DNA of 48,454 nucleotides from Coprinus comatus (GCA_034638255.1 JAWPGT010000123.1:1-48454); one strand, 5' to 3'; counted from the first letter of the stretch, positions 22,905 through 35,111 are shown. The notes: generated from the letters alone by a model not told the origin. A program made the numbers and translations.

Positions 22905-23345
22905 ACATATGCCAGAATAGCCTTGAAGTCTGAAGAAGTTAAATATGATGTACTCCTGTCCTTGTATATGTGCCATGCTGAATATGAAAGTCAAACTTGG
23001 AGTTCTCAAAATGATGGAGGATAGTGCTCCCACAGAAAAATCTAACCTAGATGAGATATTTAAGAATCTCAGAGACATCCCAAACTGTTTATTGAGCTCT
23101 GAAAACTGTGATTGTTGACGGTATCGAGCACAATACGTACAACAAGTATTTCATTAACATCTATTCATAGTTCGTGAAACAAGCAATGCTTCCAAATGTG
23201 ATCCCCCTGTCAGGCGGGCCCAGGTCACAAGGATCTAACAACAAACAAAAATGACCCGAAACTTTTGAACTTCATATTATCGGCTCGCTAAATATTATTG
23301 AATGTACCGTACAGTGATCACGTAATTCTCCAGTCCTCAATCTAG
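22905..23345 (+). pseudogene. FunK1 unit E, small remnant plus shared 3' flank
   Basis: 23030-23170 encodes TEKSNLDEIFKNLRDIPN and then, out of frame, GIEHNTYNKYF. These match the linker of unit B (EKSNLDAIFDAVKNFGDIPNEL, then KYFMGIDCD). At 23255-23345 the typical FunK1 3' flank follows ('gaatgtac...tacagtgatc', 'ctcaatctagttgc'). The whole kinase core is missing. Confidence 0.7.
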
Positions 23346-23559
23346 TTGCACTTGCTCCGAAAGTTTGTCACAGGTTGAAATATTAGAATCACGCCCAAAA
23401 GAACTTTCCTTTTCCATGATTTGAGATCTCACTGAAAAAATGAAGGATATTCGATTCATACTTTCTACCGAAACCCGAAGTTTTAATTCCTTTTGCTGTC
23501 GAAGGCTACTACTTGAAAATTTATACACACAACAAGGTGGCCAATGGAACCTACCAATT

Positions 23560-23990
23560 TAAATGGGGCTATTGCTGCGACAGACCGTAACTGGAATCAA
23601 AATCCTACGGAGAATCAAAAGAAACTGCGAATCAGTTCGTAGCTCCCACATTAGAATGTTCAGAAGGTTACCTCGTGGAGTTTCATAGCACAACTCTCTA
23701 GTCTTGTTCTCTAAGTCGAATCTACTAGCCTCGGGTTATGCGTGGGAAATTGCAAAAGTTGGCACCGGCTCAACGCGGTGGAATTCCGTCTCTTTTGAGA
23801 ATTTTCAGAGCTTGGGAGTCTTCGAGATGTTGAGCCACCTGTAACCTGAGGCAGAATCTCTTGCAACCTCCTACAATAGTATGATTCTCTCATCCATTTC
23901 TCTCTGAGATGAATTATTTTGTTTCTCGAGGCTTGAGCAAGCCGACTAAAGTCACATGGTTAAAACTTTGTACTTAAGCATGTAGTCGTG
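23560..23990 (+). repeat. 5' flank shared by FunK1 units (unit B copy)
   Basis: Weak but ordered similarity to 29370-29700 upstream of unit C and, more loosely, to the sequence before unit A on the minus strand. Shared points: 'ctggaatcaaaat', 'tgcgtgggaaat', 'cagagctt' with 'caagatgt' or 'cgagatgt', and 'tctgagat' followed by 'gaattattttgttt' or 'aaattatttcgttt'. No intact frame. Confidence 0.5.
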
Positions 23991-24017
23991 TTACCAATGT
24001 TAACATTAACTCTCAAG

Positions 24018-24228
24018 ATGTCAGACCCAACATCCCTTGAACAGTATGAGCGTCTTTTTGCCTATTTTTCTCAAATAAACTAATTTCCGAAGGCTTATTG
24101 CAGATACAACGGCCGGCCAGATGGTCGAATGTTGCAACCGGTCGTAGGGTTACAAGTAGGTGATATTCTTACACGTAGTCGAACAGCAGCTGATTCTGCA
24201 CGGTCTCTGTATTTCAGAGTCGAAAAGG
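24018..24228 (+). CDS. Unassigned exons upstream of FunK1 unit B
   Basis: An ATG at 24018 opens MSDPTSLEQYERLF. After an AG at about 24102, a frame reads YNGRPDGRMLQPVVGLQVGDILTRS and continues to a good GTAAGA donor at about 24229. The exact first donor does not resolve in phase. It is not found before units A or C. Family not recognised; it may be a fragment. Confidence 0.3.
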
Positions 24229-24339
24229 TAAGAATCAAGTACATCGTAACTAGGTCCAACGTCTTATAAAGGGCGTTGGACAAATAATAATAAACTTTCA
24301 AAAATTGAAACATAACAGATGACGTATTAGGTCATCTAC

Positions 24340-26740
24340 CCGTTACAAATGTTCATTGAACGCATTTTTAGACCATTACATCCCATTTACACCTTCTACC
24401 GCAGACGTAACCATGTGTATTGATGCGCTGGAAAACGCGGAAGTACTCGTTATTGAAGAATCTGGAACACTAACCTGGTCAATGGACAAGAAGTCGAGGG
24501 ACACGCGTGTCAAGGAACCATTCTTTCGACATCTCCTTCGGGCTGTGGCTTCAATTGGCGAACATTCATTATCAGACGCGAGAACCGCATCTATATCATA
24601 CCTGAATTGTCCAAACAGCAAAATTTCACCAGAGTTCCCAGGCGACAGCTTCAAGCTAGATGATTACTTCTTGTTCTTTCCTCTACCCAAGCCTGCAAAA
24701 GTTGTCGAAGCTTCTACCATTGCAGTGCCTGTCAAGCATAAATCGGACATAGCAGAACGTGTCTTGGTTAGTGAATCTCACAACCTTGTTATGTACTTTC
24801 TCTGAGATTCCTTAGAATTCAGTTCAACTGCTTTCGTGCGCAACGCATATCATGAACAGTAATCCTTGTCGAATGTTCACCTATGGTGTAAGCCATTAAT
24901 TCACTGATTGTCGGAACAGACTCTCTAGCTTTCGATTACAGATTTCTATTGAAGGAGAAGAAATGACACTGTGGTATTATTCCCGCTCCCATTCATGCAA
25001 GTCAGAGCCTTTCAACTTTGTAGTAGTAAGTTTTTCCTTCTAGGTGATTTACTGAGACTAACAAGGGTATAGGATTGTAGGATGACGATTACCATTCTGA
25101 TGACATTTATATATGCGAGTCATGAAGGACTCGGCTTGGATCCTACGAAACGCAGAGTTCATCCGAACACTGAAGACCCACCTCAATACGTTTACGAGGT
25201 TGAATACACGGGTGAAAAGAAGTTTTTTAAAACAATAAGTCAATTTCATTTCTCGTTCTCCCTGCATCAGTGGAAAAGCCAAGCGCGTTTTTGAAGCTAT
25301 AGAGGTTATCGATGCTACAGGAATTAGAGTGAAAAAAAAAAAAAAACAGGTTGTACTCAAGGATGTGTGGTTGGACGAGGGCGCTCGTACGGAAAAATCT
25401 AACCTGGATGCGATATTCGACGCTGTGAAGAATTTTGGAGACATCCCAAACGAACTGGTCGATGACCTTCATCCAGCTATGAAAACCGCGATTATTGACA
25501 GCATCAAAGACGATTCGTAGGAGAAATATTTCATGGGAATTGATTGTGACTGGCAAGGGGCAATTTCAAAAAGCAAATCTGTTGATGCGCTACAATCGAC
25601 AGAGTTGTTTTCCACGCCATCGACATTCATTTCACCCACACATCCCCTGCTTAGCAGTGATAGGCGATTATTCTGTCCAATGCGGCAGTATCGGTTAGTA
25701 TATGTTGAGGTTGCTACTCCCCTCAGCGATGTTTCCGATTTCAAGGAAGCAGGAGAAACGCTCCAGCGACACTTGTATTGTTATGTTCCTGTTTTGTCGT
25801 TCCTTCATAGCTCATTCTACATGGTGGATGAATCTAGCATTGTCAAGAATGTGGCTCGTAGGATGGGTTCATCACGACATCAGCGTCGGCAATATGTTAT
25901 ACACTGTCAATCCGAAGAATGAAATTCAAGGGAAATTGAGTGAATTTGAATATGCGAAGGAGTTCGATTCAACCGAATTTTGTAGCTTTGATGGCAAGAT
26001 CGTGAGCTCATCATATCATCACTTCGTACCAGAAATTTCCAAATCATTCCTTAGGGCACTCCACAATTCATGGAAACCGAAATCTTGCTTGGACACTACC
26101 TTACAGGTCGTGTCCCTTCGGTGCAGAAATTACCGTACTTTAACAAAAAACAATACGATATTCGGCAGCTACCTGTTCAACACTTCGCTCCCCCAAGTAG
26201 GCTGGTCTATAACTACCAACACGACTTAGAATCCATTTTCTGGATTGTGTCGTGACTAATCACATCCCGTCTCGATTATGCACCTTCACAACTATATGGA
26301 TGTTCGATCTTTGTCGCCAGTAATGAGGAACGAGAAAGATTCAAAATCTTCCTGGGTGACAACCACCTACTTCTTTACCTACATGTGTTTCATAAACACC
26401 TGGGGCCCTTTGCTGTGGTCTTGAACAACTTTGTGAAACAATTACGCAATGCATATATTGATCATGCAGACCAAGATTCACACGCCATCAAAACTTCGTA
26501 TACCAGCGTGTTTACAGCAGCCTTTCATGCGAGCTCGCGTAAACCATTCACGATCTACGTGATGAGCCCGATCCTCCTCGTCTCAAGGGTTCTTCCAACG
26601 TGACCAACAAGGAAAATGATCCGACGCACAAGCGTGGCTTGTCCAAAGCTACCATGGCCATTATGATTCAGGATCCACCAGAAAAAAAAATGCCACAAGA
26701 CGAAGACAAATCTACCGAAGAAAAAATTTCCGAATGAATA
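24340..26740 (+). pseudogene. FunK1-type fungal protein kinase, unit B (broken)
   Basis: Ordered FunK1 segments: head (FLDHYIPFTPSTADVTMCIDAL), SISYLNCPNSKISPEFPGDSFKLDDYF, a spliced HIMNSNPCRMFTYG and WYYSRSHSCKSEPFNFV (introns at about 24768 and 24891), the linker KDVWLDEGARTEKSNLDAIFD, and the kinase core WVHHDISVGNML, GKLSEFEYAKEF, LVYNYQHDLESIFWIVS. Lesions: a 15-A tract at about 25332, a TAG after SIKDDS (25518), several frame changes, and TGA in place of Trp after FWIVS (about 26253). The HRD motif is changed to HHD. It is a diverged relative of units A and C and is not part of the near-identical pair. Confidence 0.82.
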
Positions 26741-26764
26741 CCTCGTTCGCCAATTCGCCGGCAT

Positions 26765-26905
26765 TTGTAGAAGGGCCTTTAATTTTTCATCTTACCAACA
26801 CTCAGGTTTTCAGATCGTTGGTTTGCTAAATGCCCATTGAATGTATTACTGTACAATATATATTAACCTGATTTTCTCCACCCAGTTGTTAATCTAGTTC
26901 CACTG
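26765..26905. repeat. 3' flank shared by FunK1 units (unit B copy)
   Basis: Contains 'gtagaagggcctttaatttt', 'ggtttgctaaatgcccattg' and 'attaacctgattttct', almost base for base as after unit C. It lacks the 221-base insert of unit C, so it represents the empty site. Confidence 0.8.
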
Positions 26906-26941
26906 AAAGTTCTTTATTGTGTAGCCACCACAGTACCAACT

Positions 26942-27408
26942 ATGAAACAAGACACATCCGTAGTTACAGTGGGCTTTAAATCTTTGGTCAAGGCCTTGTT
27001 GTTGTCAAGTATGGACCTCTCAACATCGCCCAACCAGGAAAACGCACAAACACTACACGGCGCGAGGAACCATTCTGGCCAGGTTTTAGATGTCCTTTTG
27101 GAAGAGGCAATCCAATTTCGCAATGATGAAGCGGACAGTAGCTGTGATGATATGAAGGAGGCCCACAAACGTTTGTGAGTAACACTTCGACCTCATTTTT
27201 TATTATTGATTGGCAGTTTGAATTGTGAGGGGATAAGAGAAATGTAATCGAGGACTTTCTCTCTTTCTTGAAAACGATTCTAACACGATTCTCCATGCTC
27301 CATTCCGATGATAGCAAGTCTATCCTGTTTATTGAAAGACTTCTACAGGATTACATTGAGGATAATCTCCCAGATATCGCCTTCGTTCGTACGTTCAAAT
27401 TGATGTGA
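26942..27408 (+). CDS. Hypothetical helical protein (135 aa)
   Basis: Two exons, 26942-27170 and 27230-27408. The intron starts GTTTGT and ends at TGTGAG, which is the combination that keeps the frame. Other splice choices give stops. The protein is rich in Leu, Asp, Glu and Ser (VLDVLLEEAIQFRNDEADS, RNVIEDFLSFLKTILTRF, SILFIERLLQDYIEDNLP) and looks all-helical. Family not recognised. It begins directly after the FunK1 unit B flank. Confidence 0.4.
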
Positions 27409-27409
27409 T

Positions 27410-27889
27410 GAAGGCCTAATTCTAAAAACGAGGTTAGATTACTATTTGCATTCCTATATGTTCCTTGATCTATAAAAGCTCAAAATATTCTAGGACCACA
27501 CCTCACATTGCTATACTACGATGCCAAAGGTCAGATTCAATCCTACCCTATCCATATGACAGACCCAGTCTCCAGATATCAATGAAGGGGCCACGCAGCA
27601 ATCGTAGCCAACTGTCATATAGATCCATTAGTATTATACTCTGAATATACATGATATAACCTTTGTGTGGATAGGAGCTGAATATATATATCCAAGAGAT
27701 TCTCTTTCAAAAGTGGGACTCGAAAATATATCGTGCATTGAAACAAAAAATTCTTTCTGTATAGGATCCTACAGGAATCAGTACTCAGTTGTCAATGCAA
27801 CATAAAATTCCTGCGAAGATTAAAATTTCAGGCCATTAATATTTTGAACAGGTTAAATCTCATGATAGAATGGTCCGTGTGAGTGATCG
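27410..27889. other. Gene-free stretch upstream of the macro-domain gene
   Basis: AT-rich, no coding signal; probably promoter sequence. Confidence 0.4.
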
Positions 27890-28707
27890 ATGAATTGTGA
27901 TGACGTTACACTACTTAGTCGATATCCAATGTTACCTGAATTCATTCTCATCGCTCCTCCACCACGAACAAACCCTCGCACAAAACAGGTGCAGCCATCT
28001 CTTTGTGAGTCCTGGAAAAAGGCACTGGCAGATTTTCCAGAAAATGTTTCCTCTCTTTTCCAGGTAAAGGAAACGCAACTTGACCCAGAGACACTCGTGC
28101 GTGAGTTTGGGGCTTGCGAATGTTTGGTATCTCCGGCCAATGCCTTTGGAATAATGGATGGAGGGTGCGCACTCTGGGTACTAAAAGCTTATCAGATGAG
28201 GTATTCAGAGCCTGTTGCAGTTATGATCTTGCGCTCTCCCGAGCTTTTCGCGTCGAAGGGGATGTCTGGGTCCTTACCAACGTTGTACAGGACCACCTCC
28301 AACGCAAACACAGAGGTTATCTCCCTCCAGCTTCATGCGCACTCGTACCTCTCCCGCAAATACTCACCGCATCCAATCCTTTAGGATGTACTGTCCTCGC
28401 TGTCGTTCCCACTATGAGAACTCCCGAAGACGTGAGCTGGCACGTCGATCTTGTTTATGATTGCATGTGGAATCTCCTTACTTCTATTTTGCAATGGAAT
28501 GAAGGAGAGAGACCAAGCGGATCTGAGCCTATCAGAAGAGTACTAATGACTGGACTTGGTACGGGTAGTGGCGGGATCTCATTAGACAAATGCGTGATGC
28601 AGATGTTTCTTGCTGTAAACAATTTCATTCAAGGATGGGGAGAACAGCCTAGGTGGGAGCGACTCCTTACTCGAACTAAAGAGATGGATGCCACTCGCGT
28701 TAAATAG
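27890..28707 (+). CDS. Macro (ADP-ribose-binding) domain protein (253 aa)
   Basis: Two exons, 27890-28164 and 28221-28707, joined across a 56-base intron with a GTGCGC donor. The junction restores the key motif IMDGG-YDLAL. Macro-domain marks: LPEFILIAPPP at the start, CECLVSPANAFGIMDGG (binding loop with the conserved Asn and the Gly-rich segment) and RRVLMTGLGTGSGGISLDKCVMQM near the end (second phosphate-binding loop). Macro domains bind ADP-ribose or related metabolites; some members hydrolyse ADP-ribose from proteins or phosphates. The specific activity cannot be told here. An internal Met before LPEFILI is an alternative start. The gene looks intact although it is flanked by relics on both sides. 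Confidence 0.85.
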
Positions 28708-28769
28708 GGGTTAGCCTAATGAATGATATTTTATGTTAGTCTTGAATGTCAATTCGGTTAATTTGGAAT

Positions 28770-29078
28770 GACGCTGTCCCCTGCTCACCTTCTAGCAGAA
28801 GAATCATCCATGAACCTCTTCGTCCACCTAAAGTGCTTCTCACTAGAATCACCTTCCATACCTCTAACATAGCTACGTTCTCTTTGGAATCATTTAACGA
28901 TCTCATAGTACAAGCAGGTCAAGCTTCGTACTTCCTCGGCACCCCACAATTCCAACATCTTGCACCATTTTTTTCGTTTTCCGAACCCATCGACCGATAT
29001 ATCGTACCAACTAACTTTACTCCCATGGCCCAATGTGTTTGTTTCTCTAACGCTGGTTATGATACCTTCACGTTGTAA
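28770..29078 (+). pseudogene. Fragment of the flavin oxidoreductase gene found at 45.9-47.9 kb
   Basis: 28790-28980 matches the minus-strand sequence 46911-46720 of the oxidoreductase gene. The protein fragment reads LLTRITFHTSNIATFSLESF, then QAGQA and SYFLGTPQFQHLAPF. In the intact-order gene the same stretch is LLTKITFHSPNIATFSWESS, QAII and CFLGTPQYQYLAPF. Only about 190 bases of clear similarity remain, with small deletions. It sits just upstream of FunK1 unit C, in the same relative order as the larger gene and FunK1 unit D. Confidence 0.8.
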
Positions 29079-29369
29079 TGGGGTGTACTGTGGTTTGTTG
29101 TTGATTTAAAAAAAATGAATCTGATCCCTGGCCTCTTATTTTGGACTTATGGCATCATACAACAACTGTCAGGCCTGTCGGATTTCAAGTTTTTGACCTC
29201 GTTGTATATTGTACTATCAACCGCCATGTTATAACAAGTTTTAAAGAAGAAAATCTCTTGGAACACATAAGTTGAGTATTTCTTATGGAAGCCTGTCTTG
29301 AACTGCGTCCATTAGAAATGTGATATTAGATCATCAACGTGCACTGTCAGGTTGCAGTTTTACCGATTC

Positions 29370-29700
29370 AAAAATGTATGGCTGCATGGATCTGGAATCA
29401 AAATTATGCGGAGAACTTCAACAAGCTGCGCCTGCAAATGTTCTGTGCGTGGGAAATACGCGTCACGTCGGGTGGAACAACTTAGGTGCTCCACTGAACT
29501 TCCATCCTTCAGCACCTTTATTGAACCTTCAGAGCTTATGGTCTCCAAGATGTCGAGCTCACCACAGGAAGGGCCTCTTGATAACCCACAACTGTAAGAG
29601 TGTCTCAGTTATTTCTCTTCTGCCTTCTGAGATATATATATATATATAGACACCGCGAGTAAGTTTTGATGGAGATAAATTATTTCGTTTTCTGGATTAT
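29370..29700 (+). repeat. 5' flank shared by FunK1 units (unit C copy)
   Basis: Matches the sequence upstream of unit A (minus strand, about 14160-13910), for example CTTCTGAGATATATAT followed by 'gagtaagt', a GATGGARATAAATTATTTCG block and CTTCAGCAMC. It contains an AT dinucleotide run at 29632-29648. Confidence 0.6.
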
Positions 29701-29749
29701 TGACAAGAGAGAGTTCACTGAGCAGACTCTCCACTCTGATTCCGATAAT

Positions 29750-32471
29750 ATAATGCAAGCTCAACTACTATGGGAAGAAATTGGGCGTCAAATGGAAAGC
29801 GAGATGGTTGACTGTTCAATTGGAACATTTCGAGAACATTATATACCATTCACGCCTAAAAAGGAGGATGTAGACAAATGTATTGATCACCAGGTGGAAA
29901 AGAACCTGATCGCCAAGGCAGATGATAGTACGCCAACGTGGACAATATGGAAGAAACCTAGAAGCCCCCAGCGAAGGGAATGAGGAACTTGAAAGTGTAA
30001 AGCAAGGTGAAAGAAAAATAGGAGAAGAGGGAAATGGGAGCAATAAAGAGGAAACTCAGGAAAGCAGAGAGAAAACGGGAAAGGAGAAGGAACCAAAAGA
30101 AACCGAAGCAGAACGGTTTGGACATTTCATCAACATTGTACGATCAATTCGCGAATACAAGATGTCGGATAACAGAACACCGTCGGTATCATACCTCGAC
30201 TGTCCAAATAACAGTATTGCGTCTGAGATTGCTGGCGGTCACTTCAAGATAGACGGTTGCTTTTCATTCCCTTCTGACCTCAAATCCGGAAAAGGAAAAC
30301 TTATTGCTACTATTACGGTACCTATCAAGTTTAAATTGGACATGTCAGAACGTTCATCAGTCGATGCATCTCGACCTTTACTCCTATGTTTTTTCTGATC
30401 TTCGTTGATGACAGAATTCAATCCAACTGCTTTCATGCGCAAACCACATCATGAATGACGATCCCTGCCGAATGTTTACTTATGGCGTAAGAGATCTGTT
30501 TACCAAGTGTCACAATAGATAATGAATTTTGATTACAGATCAATATGGAAGATGAAGAGACGACGGTGTGGTATTACTCTCGCTCCCATTCATGCGAGTC
30601 AGAATCTTTCAATTTCGTAATAGTAAGTATTGATTATAATGGACCTGCTGTGAAACTAACAGATCGTAGGACTGTAGGATGACAGTCGCGATTCTTATGG
30701 GATTTATATATGCAAAACTGGAGGAGCTTGGCTTGGATCCGACAGTGCATAGAATTCATCCAACACATACCAAGAAAGAGGGAAAACAGAAATCACGCAC
30801 CGACAATGAAGCGAAAGGCGATAGCGAGCAAGATACAATTGAATACGAGGATCGAAAAAGGTTCTTTAAAACCATCAGGTCACTATTCAGTTGCCGTTCT
30901 CTCCGCATCACTGGCAGATCCACGCGTGTATGGGAAGCAATAGAAGTGAGTGATGCAACTGGAACAATAGTGATAGGGGAGAAACGAGTCGCACTCAAAG
31001 ATGTGTGGTTGGATGAAGGTGCCCGTACTGAGGGAATGAACTAGCAGGAGGTATTTCGTGTCGTGGAGACGCTTGGAGGCATACCAAAAGATTTGCTCAA
31101 TGAGCTTCATCCTGACATGGGGGAGGTGATCGAAGGCAGTATCAAGAACAATTCGTACAAGAAGTATTTCATGGGAATTGACTGTGATTGTCAAGGGAGA
31201 ACCTCCAAACGCAAAGCCACTAATGCCCGCCGAGTGAAAAACTTATTTACAAAGCCACTCGAAACCTCTGCTTCGTATGGTTTTACTCCTGGTTCAGACC
31301 CGTCCCGCAGTACTGCTCGCTCATACATTCCTTCTGTTACTCCATAGTGAGTCTGGATGATGGGCGCGAATTTCGTCCCAAGCGGCAGTATCAGCTTGTG
31401 TATTCCGAAGTTGCTAAATCGCTCGCTCACGTTTCCAATTTCGAGGAAGCAGGAAGGGCTCTCCAGGATGCTTGTATTGGTATGTTCGTATTGTTGTGTT
31501 CTTAAATTACACTTTTCTAATTGGTGGATGATTCCAGCCCTAGGAATAATGTGGCTGGCCGCATGGGTCCACCGCGATATCAGTGTCGGGAATATCTTAT
31601 ATGCCATCAACTCAAACAATGGAATTCAAGGGAAATTGAGTGACCTCGAATATGCGAAGAAGTTCCAGTCTAGCAAACGTTGTAGCCCAGATCCCAAAAC
31701 CGTGAGCACATCGTTTCATAGCGTCGTGCTAAACATTTCTAAATCATTACTTAGGGCACTCCGTATTTCATGGCAACCGAGACCTTCCTTCGACGCTACC
31801 TCACAGGGCGTCGTTCTTTACCAAAAACGTCATATCCAAAGGGCTTTAACGCAACACATTACGATCTTGGGCGGCGATGTTTAGACCCGGTCGCTCCCTC
31901 ACCGAGCTTGGTCTATAACTACCAACACGATTTAGAATCCATTTTCTGGATTGTGCTGTGGCTAATCACGTCCCATCTCAATTATGCACCTTCCCAATCA
32001 TATGGGCAGTCGATCTTTGTGGCTAGCACAGCTAATGAAAAACTAGAACGATTCAAGATCTTTGTGCGTGGCAACCACTTGCTTCGTCGACTACCAGCCG
32101 CAGGTGAAGAAGGTGAATTCTTCCATAAAGACCTGGAAGTCTTTGTCGAGCACTTGAATCACTTAGTGCAACTGCTACATAATGCATGTATTGAGCGTGC
32201 GGAACAATATTCACATGCCATCAAAGCTTCGTATACCAGGGTGTTTAACGAAACCCTTCACATATGCCAAGTCGTGGAAGCTGTTCACCATCTACGTGAT
32301 CCCCATCCTCCTCGTCTTAAGGGTTCTTCTAACGCGTCTAACAAGGAAAATGATCCGAAGCACAAGCGTGGCTTGTCGGAAGCTACAATGGCCACTATGG
32401 TATTCAGGATCTACCAAAAAGAATGCGACATACCAAAGACAAATCTACGAAGACAATTTTTCCGAATGGAT
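29750..32471 (+). pseudogene. FunK1-type fungal protein kinase, unit C (broken)
   Basis: Same order of parts as unit A: head (FREHYIPFTPKKEDVDKCIDHQ), Glu/Lys-rich linker, SEIAGGHFKIDGCFSFPSDL, WYYSRSHSCESESFNF, KDVWLDEGARTEGMN, VHRDISVGNIL, GTPYFMATETFL and LVYNYQHDLESIFWIV. Lesions: a frameshift after TIWKK (about 29958), a TAG at 31042-31044 after EGMN, a frameshift near 31346 before SLDDGREF and a one-base shift in the C terminus near 32400. A GTCGAT stands where unit B has a GTTAGT donor (about 30360). From about 30548 to 32265 I see no difference from unit A (inverted, about 13067-11352). Head and tail differ clearly. Confidence 0.85.
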
Positions 32472-32532
32472 ACCTCGTTCGCCAATTCGCCGGCATTTGT
32501 AGAAGGGCCTTTAATTTTTCATCTTACCGACG

Positions 32533-32753
32533 TGTAAGCCTAAGGCTTACAACAGTTATAATTAGTATGACGAGGATGACGAGGATGACGACATGAATAA
32601 AGAAAGGACATATATAAAGAATAAGAAAATAGTAAAATAGATTAGACACTCTTGTTCCTGTACTTCTACGTTCTCAGAAATACACAAGGGTTCAGTGTAT
32701 CTTCGGGCGTGTCTAAGCTAGTGTTTCTTGTCATCGGTATAGACAAGGTTCCA
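32533..32753 (+). mobile_element. Solo-LTR-like element, copy 2 (221 bp)
   Basis: Same length and nearly same sequence as 20283-20503, direct orientation. Ends TGTAAGCC...GGTTCCA. Flanks CGACG (32528-32532) and CAACG (32754-32758) form an imperfect five-base target duplication. It splits the FunK1 3' flank: the same flank after unit B (26785-26800) runs through without the insert. Confidence 0.78.
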
Positions 32754-32759
32754 CAACGT

Positions 32760-33951
32760 AAACTTCAAATTTTCATATCATTGGTTTGCTAAATACCCAT
32801 TGAATGTATCACTGTACAATATACTTTAACCTGATTTTCTTCATCCAATTCTCAATCTAGTTCCTCTTAAAATTTCTTTCGTTGAGTCGATGCTCGCTTA
32901 TAGAGCTTAGTTATAGCATAAGTGTGAACAGTGATGGGAGTTGTAAAGTTGGAGACGTTGGGATGATGTCGTCTATTAAACACAATGCAGCCAAGACTCT
33001 AAGATTCAATAGGCAGCAGCTACAATAACATGTGTTTTAAAAAAGCGCCCAACCACTCCGCCAGCCACTGGAAACGGACCCCACCCGAAATTCCATTATC
33101 AATTGTGTTGAGTGTTGGTGAGTGTATCATTGCGAGATCTAGTATTATGCGTTGGACCTAGTGAATGGATTTTCTATTCAAATTTGATTCTGTGAAGTAA
33201 TTGTACTCTGATTTAAGTTTTCGTGTTCAGGTTTGAAATTTGAAAACGTCGCTATAGTATTTACTTCCAGCCACTGGTAACACCAAGTTAAATTTAAGAT
33301 ATGTTACACTTATCGTTATTTTTAAATAATTAGAGGAGATGCCAAGGAGTCCATTGCATGGTAACTGGGAACTTTTAGACCTATGCTCTCTCTTTTTGAT
33401 ATGGGTAGACATTGTTGTATTGATGTAACGATGGAAGTGTATCTGTACGTCTATGATTGACTTTCGATTGCTTCAAAAATAGGATTTCATCATCGTAAAG
33501 TTGTATATCATAATTGGGATATGTACTGCTATTATATTCACTTAGGAAATGAAAATAAGGTATGAAGAAGTCCCAAAAAAACAAACGTGTGTGAGGGGGG
33601 GAAATAGAGAAAGAATACATAATAAACACAGATGCAACAAAGGTCAATCGTAACATAACAATCATGATCATAACACATCACTGTACGTCAATCAAGTTCG
33701 TGTACAACCATCCGTCGAAGAAGAAAAACGTTTTCCAAAAAAAAAAGAAAACAAATAGAACCTTCCATCAAATAAGTAAGTAAACCATCAGAAATGAAAC
33801 AAAATCGAAGTAGAAATCATCCCTAAGAAAAGAATCAAAACCAGAGGTTCCAAATAATCATAGTCCTCGACCATATCAATTAAGAAATTCAAAAACAACC
33901 AGACCGATAACCCAGGCCTACTAATCGAACCCTAACATCAGTCCCCCTTCC
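32760..33951. other. FunK1 3' flank remainder, then gene-free stretch
   Basis: 32760-32880 continues the shared FunK1 3' flank ('ggtttgctaaatacccattg', 'tttaacctgattttctt'). From 32880 to 33951 I see no gene; the minus-strand frame at 33381-33671 has no domain or splice support. Confidence 0.5.
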
Positions 33952-35078
33952 CTATTTCCGAGGGGGTAACTCCAATGGTTCGACAATGAGACCTTGATAA
34001 CTTGATTTTGATTTCGGTTTCGGTTTCGTTTTGGTGTTGGATTTACCACCGAGTCCAGCGGTTAAAGTGATAGGTAAAGGTAATTTGAAATAAGTTTGAT
34101 TTCGAGTTCGGTTTCGATTTTGATCACCATGACCACAATTACCATCTACACCACCGTGACTTATCAATTCTCTATTAATCCCATATCCAACTCCATATCC
34201 ATATTCCAAATCCAAATCCAATCCAGGTGTTTTCTCCGCCATATTGCTATTAGTGGTGTCCTCGGGACCAGTGATAAGTCCATCTGTACTTGAATTTGAA
34301 CTTCTTGAACCTCTTCTTCTTCTTCCTAGTCCTCTAAAACGAGGCTCGCTTTGGATATTCATCCCATCTACTACCAACTCCTTAAACTCCTTCCTGGAAA
34401 AAATCAATCCAGGAATAGTTAATAAACAACAACATATGAATTCAGGTAATGCTGATAATGGATAAAATGTTTTTTCATTTTGAGTCATGATGCCGTTACT
34501 TGATTTAGCGTTTAGTGTGGCTATTGAGTATGTTGTTCGGATTAGGATTAGGATTGAGAGGATGAAGAGGATATTTCGTGTGTGAATGTTTCCTGTTTTT
34601 TTTAATACTTTTTGGGCCTTGGAAGAGAGGCTTGTTATGTTATGATTATGGTGGGGGTGGGAGGTGGAGATAGAGGTGGAGGTGCGGTTTGTGATTTGGT
34701 GGTTGGTTGTGACTAGTTTTGAGTAGAGGTTCAAAGTTGTAAGTTGAAATGTTTTTGTAATAAAATGAAAAGAGGGGGGAAGACGTACGAGAAGAAGAGG
34801 AAAGTTCATAATGAAATAGAACTTTAATCCCATAAATAACAGAAAGGATAAAAATAATCCAAGTCCCAGCTTGTCTAAACCCATTACCAATCTCCACTAC
34901 TTCAGTTTTCCGAACATAAAAAGCAACTATTGTGCCTCCCATACTTATAGCAATGGCGAAAAGGAGGATAGTGTGATAGATGTGTTTGTTGCTTAGGAGT
35001 TTTATTAGTTTGGATTTTGGGTGGATTCGAGATATATAGTCGCTATGATAATTGGCGGTAGTTAGAGTTGTTGTTGTC

Positions 35079-35111
<33 letters not shown>

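Noticed and set aside
33381..33671. 96-codon minus-strand open frame
   Set aside because: AT-rich sequence without recognisable features or splice context.
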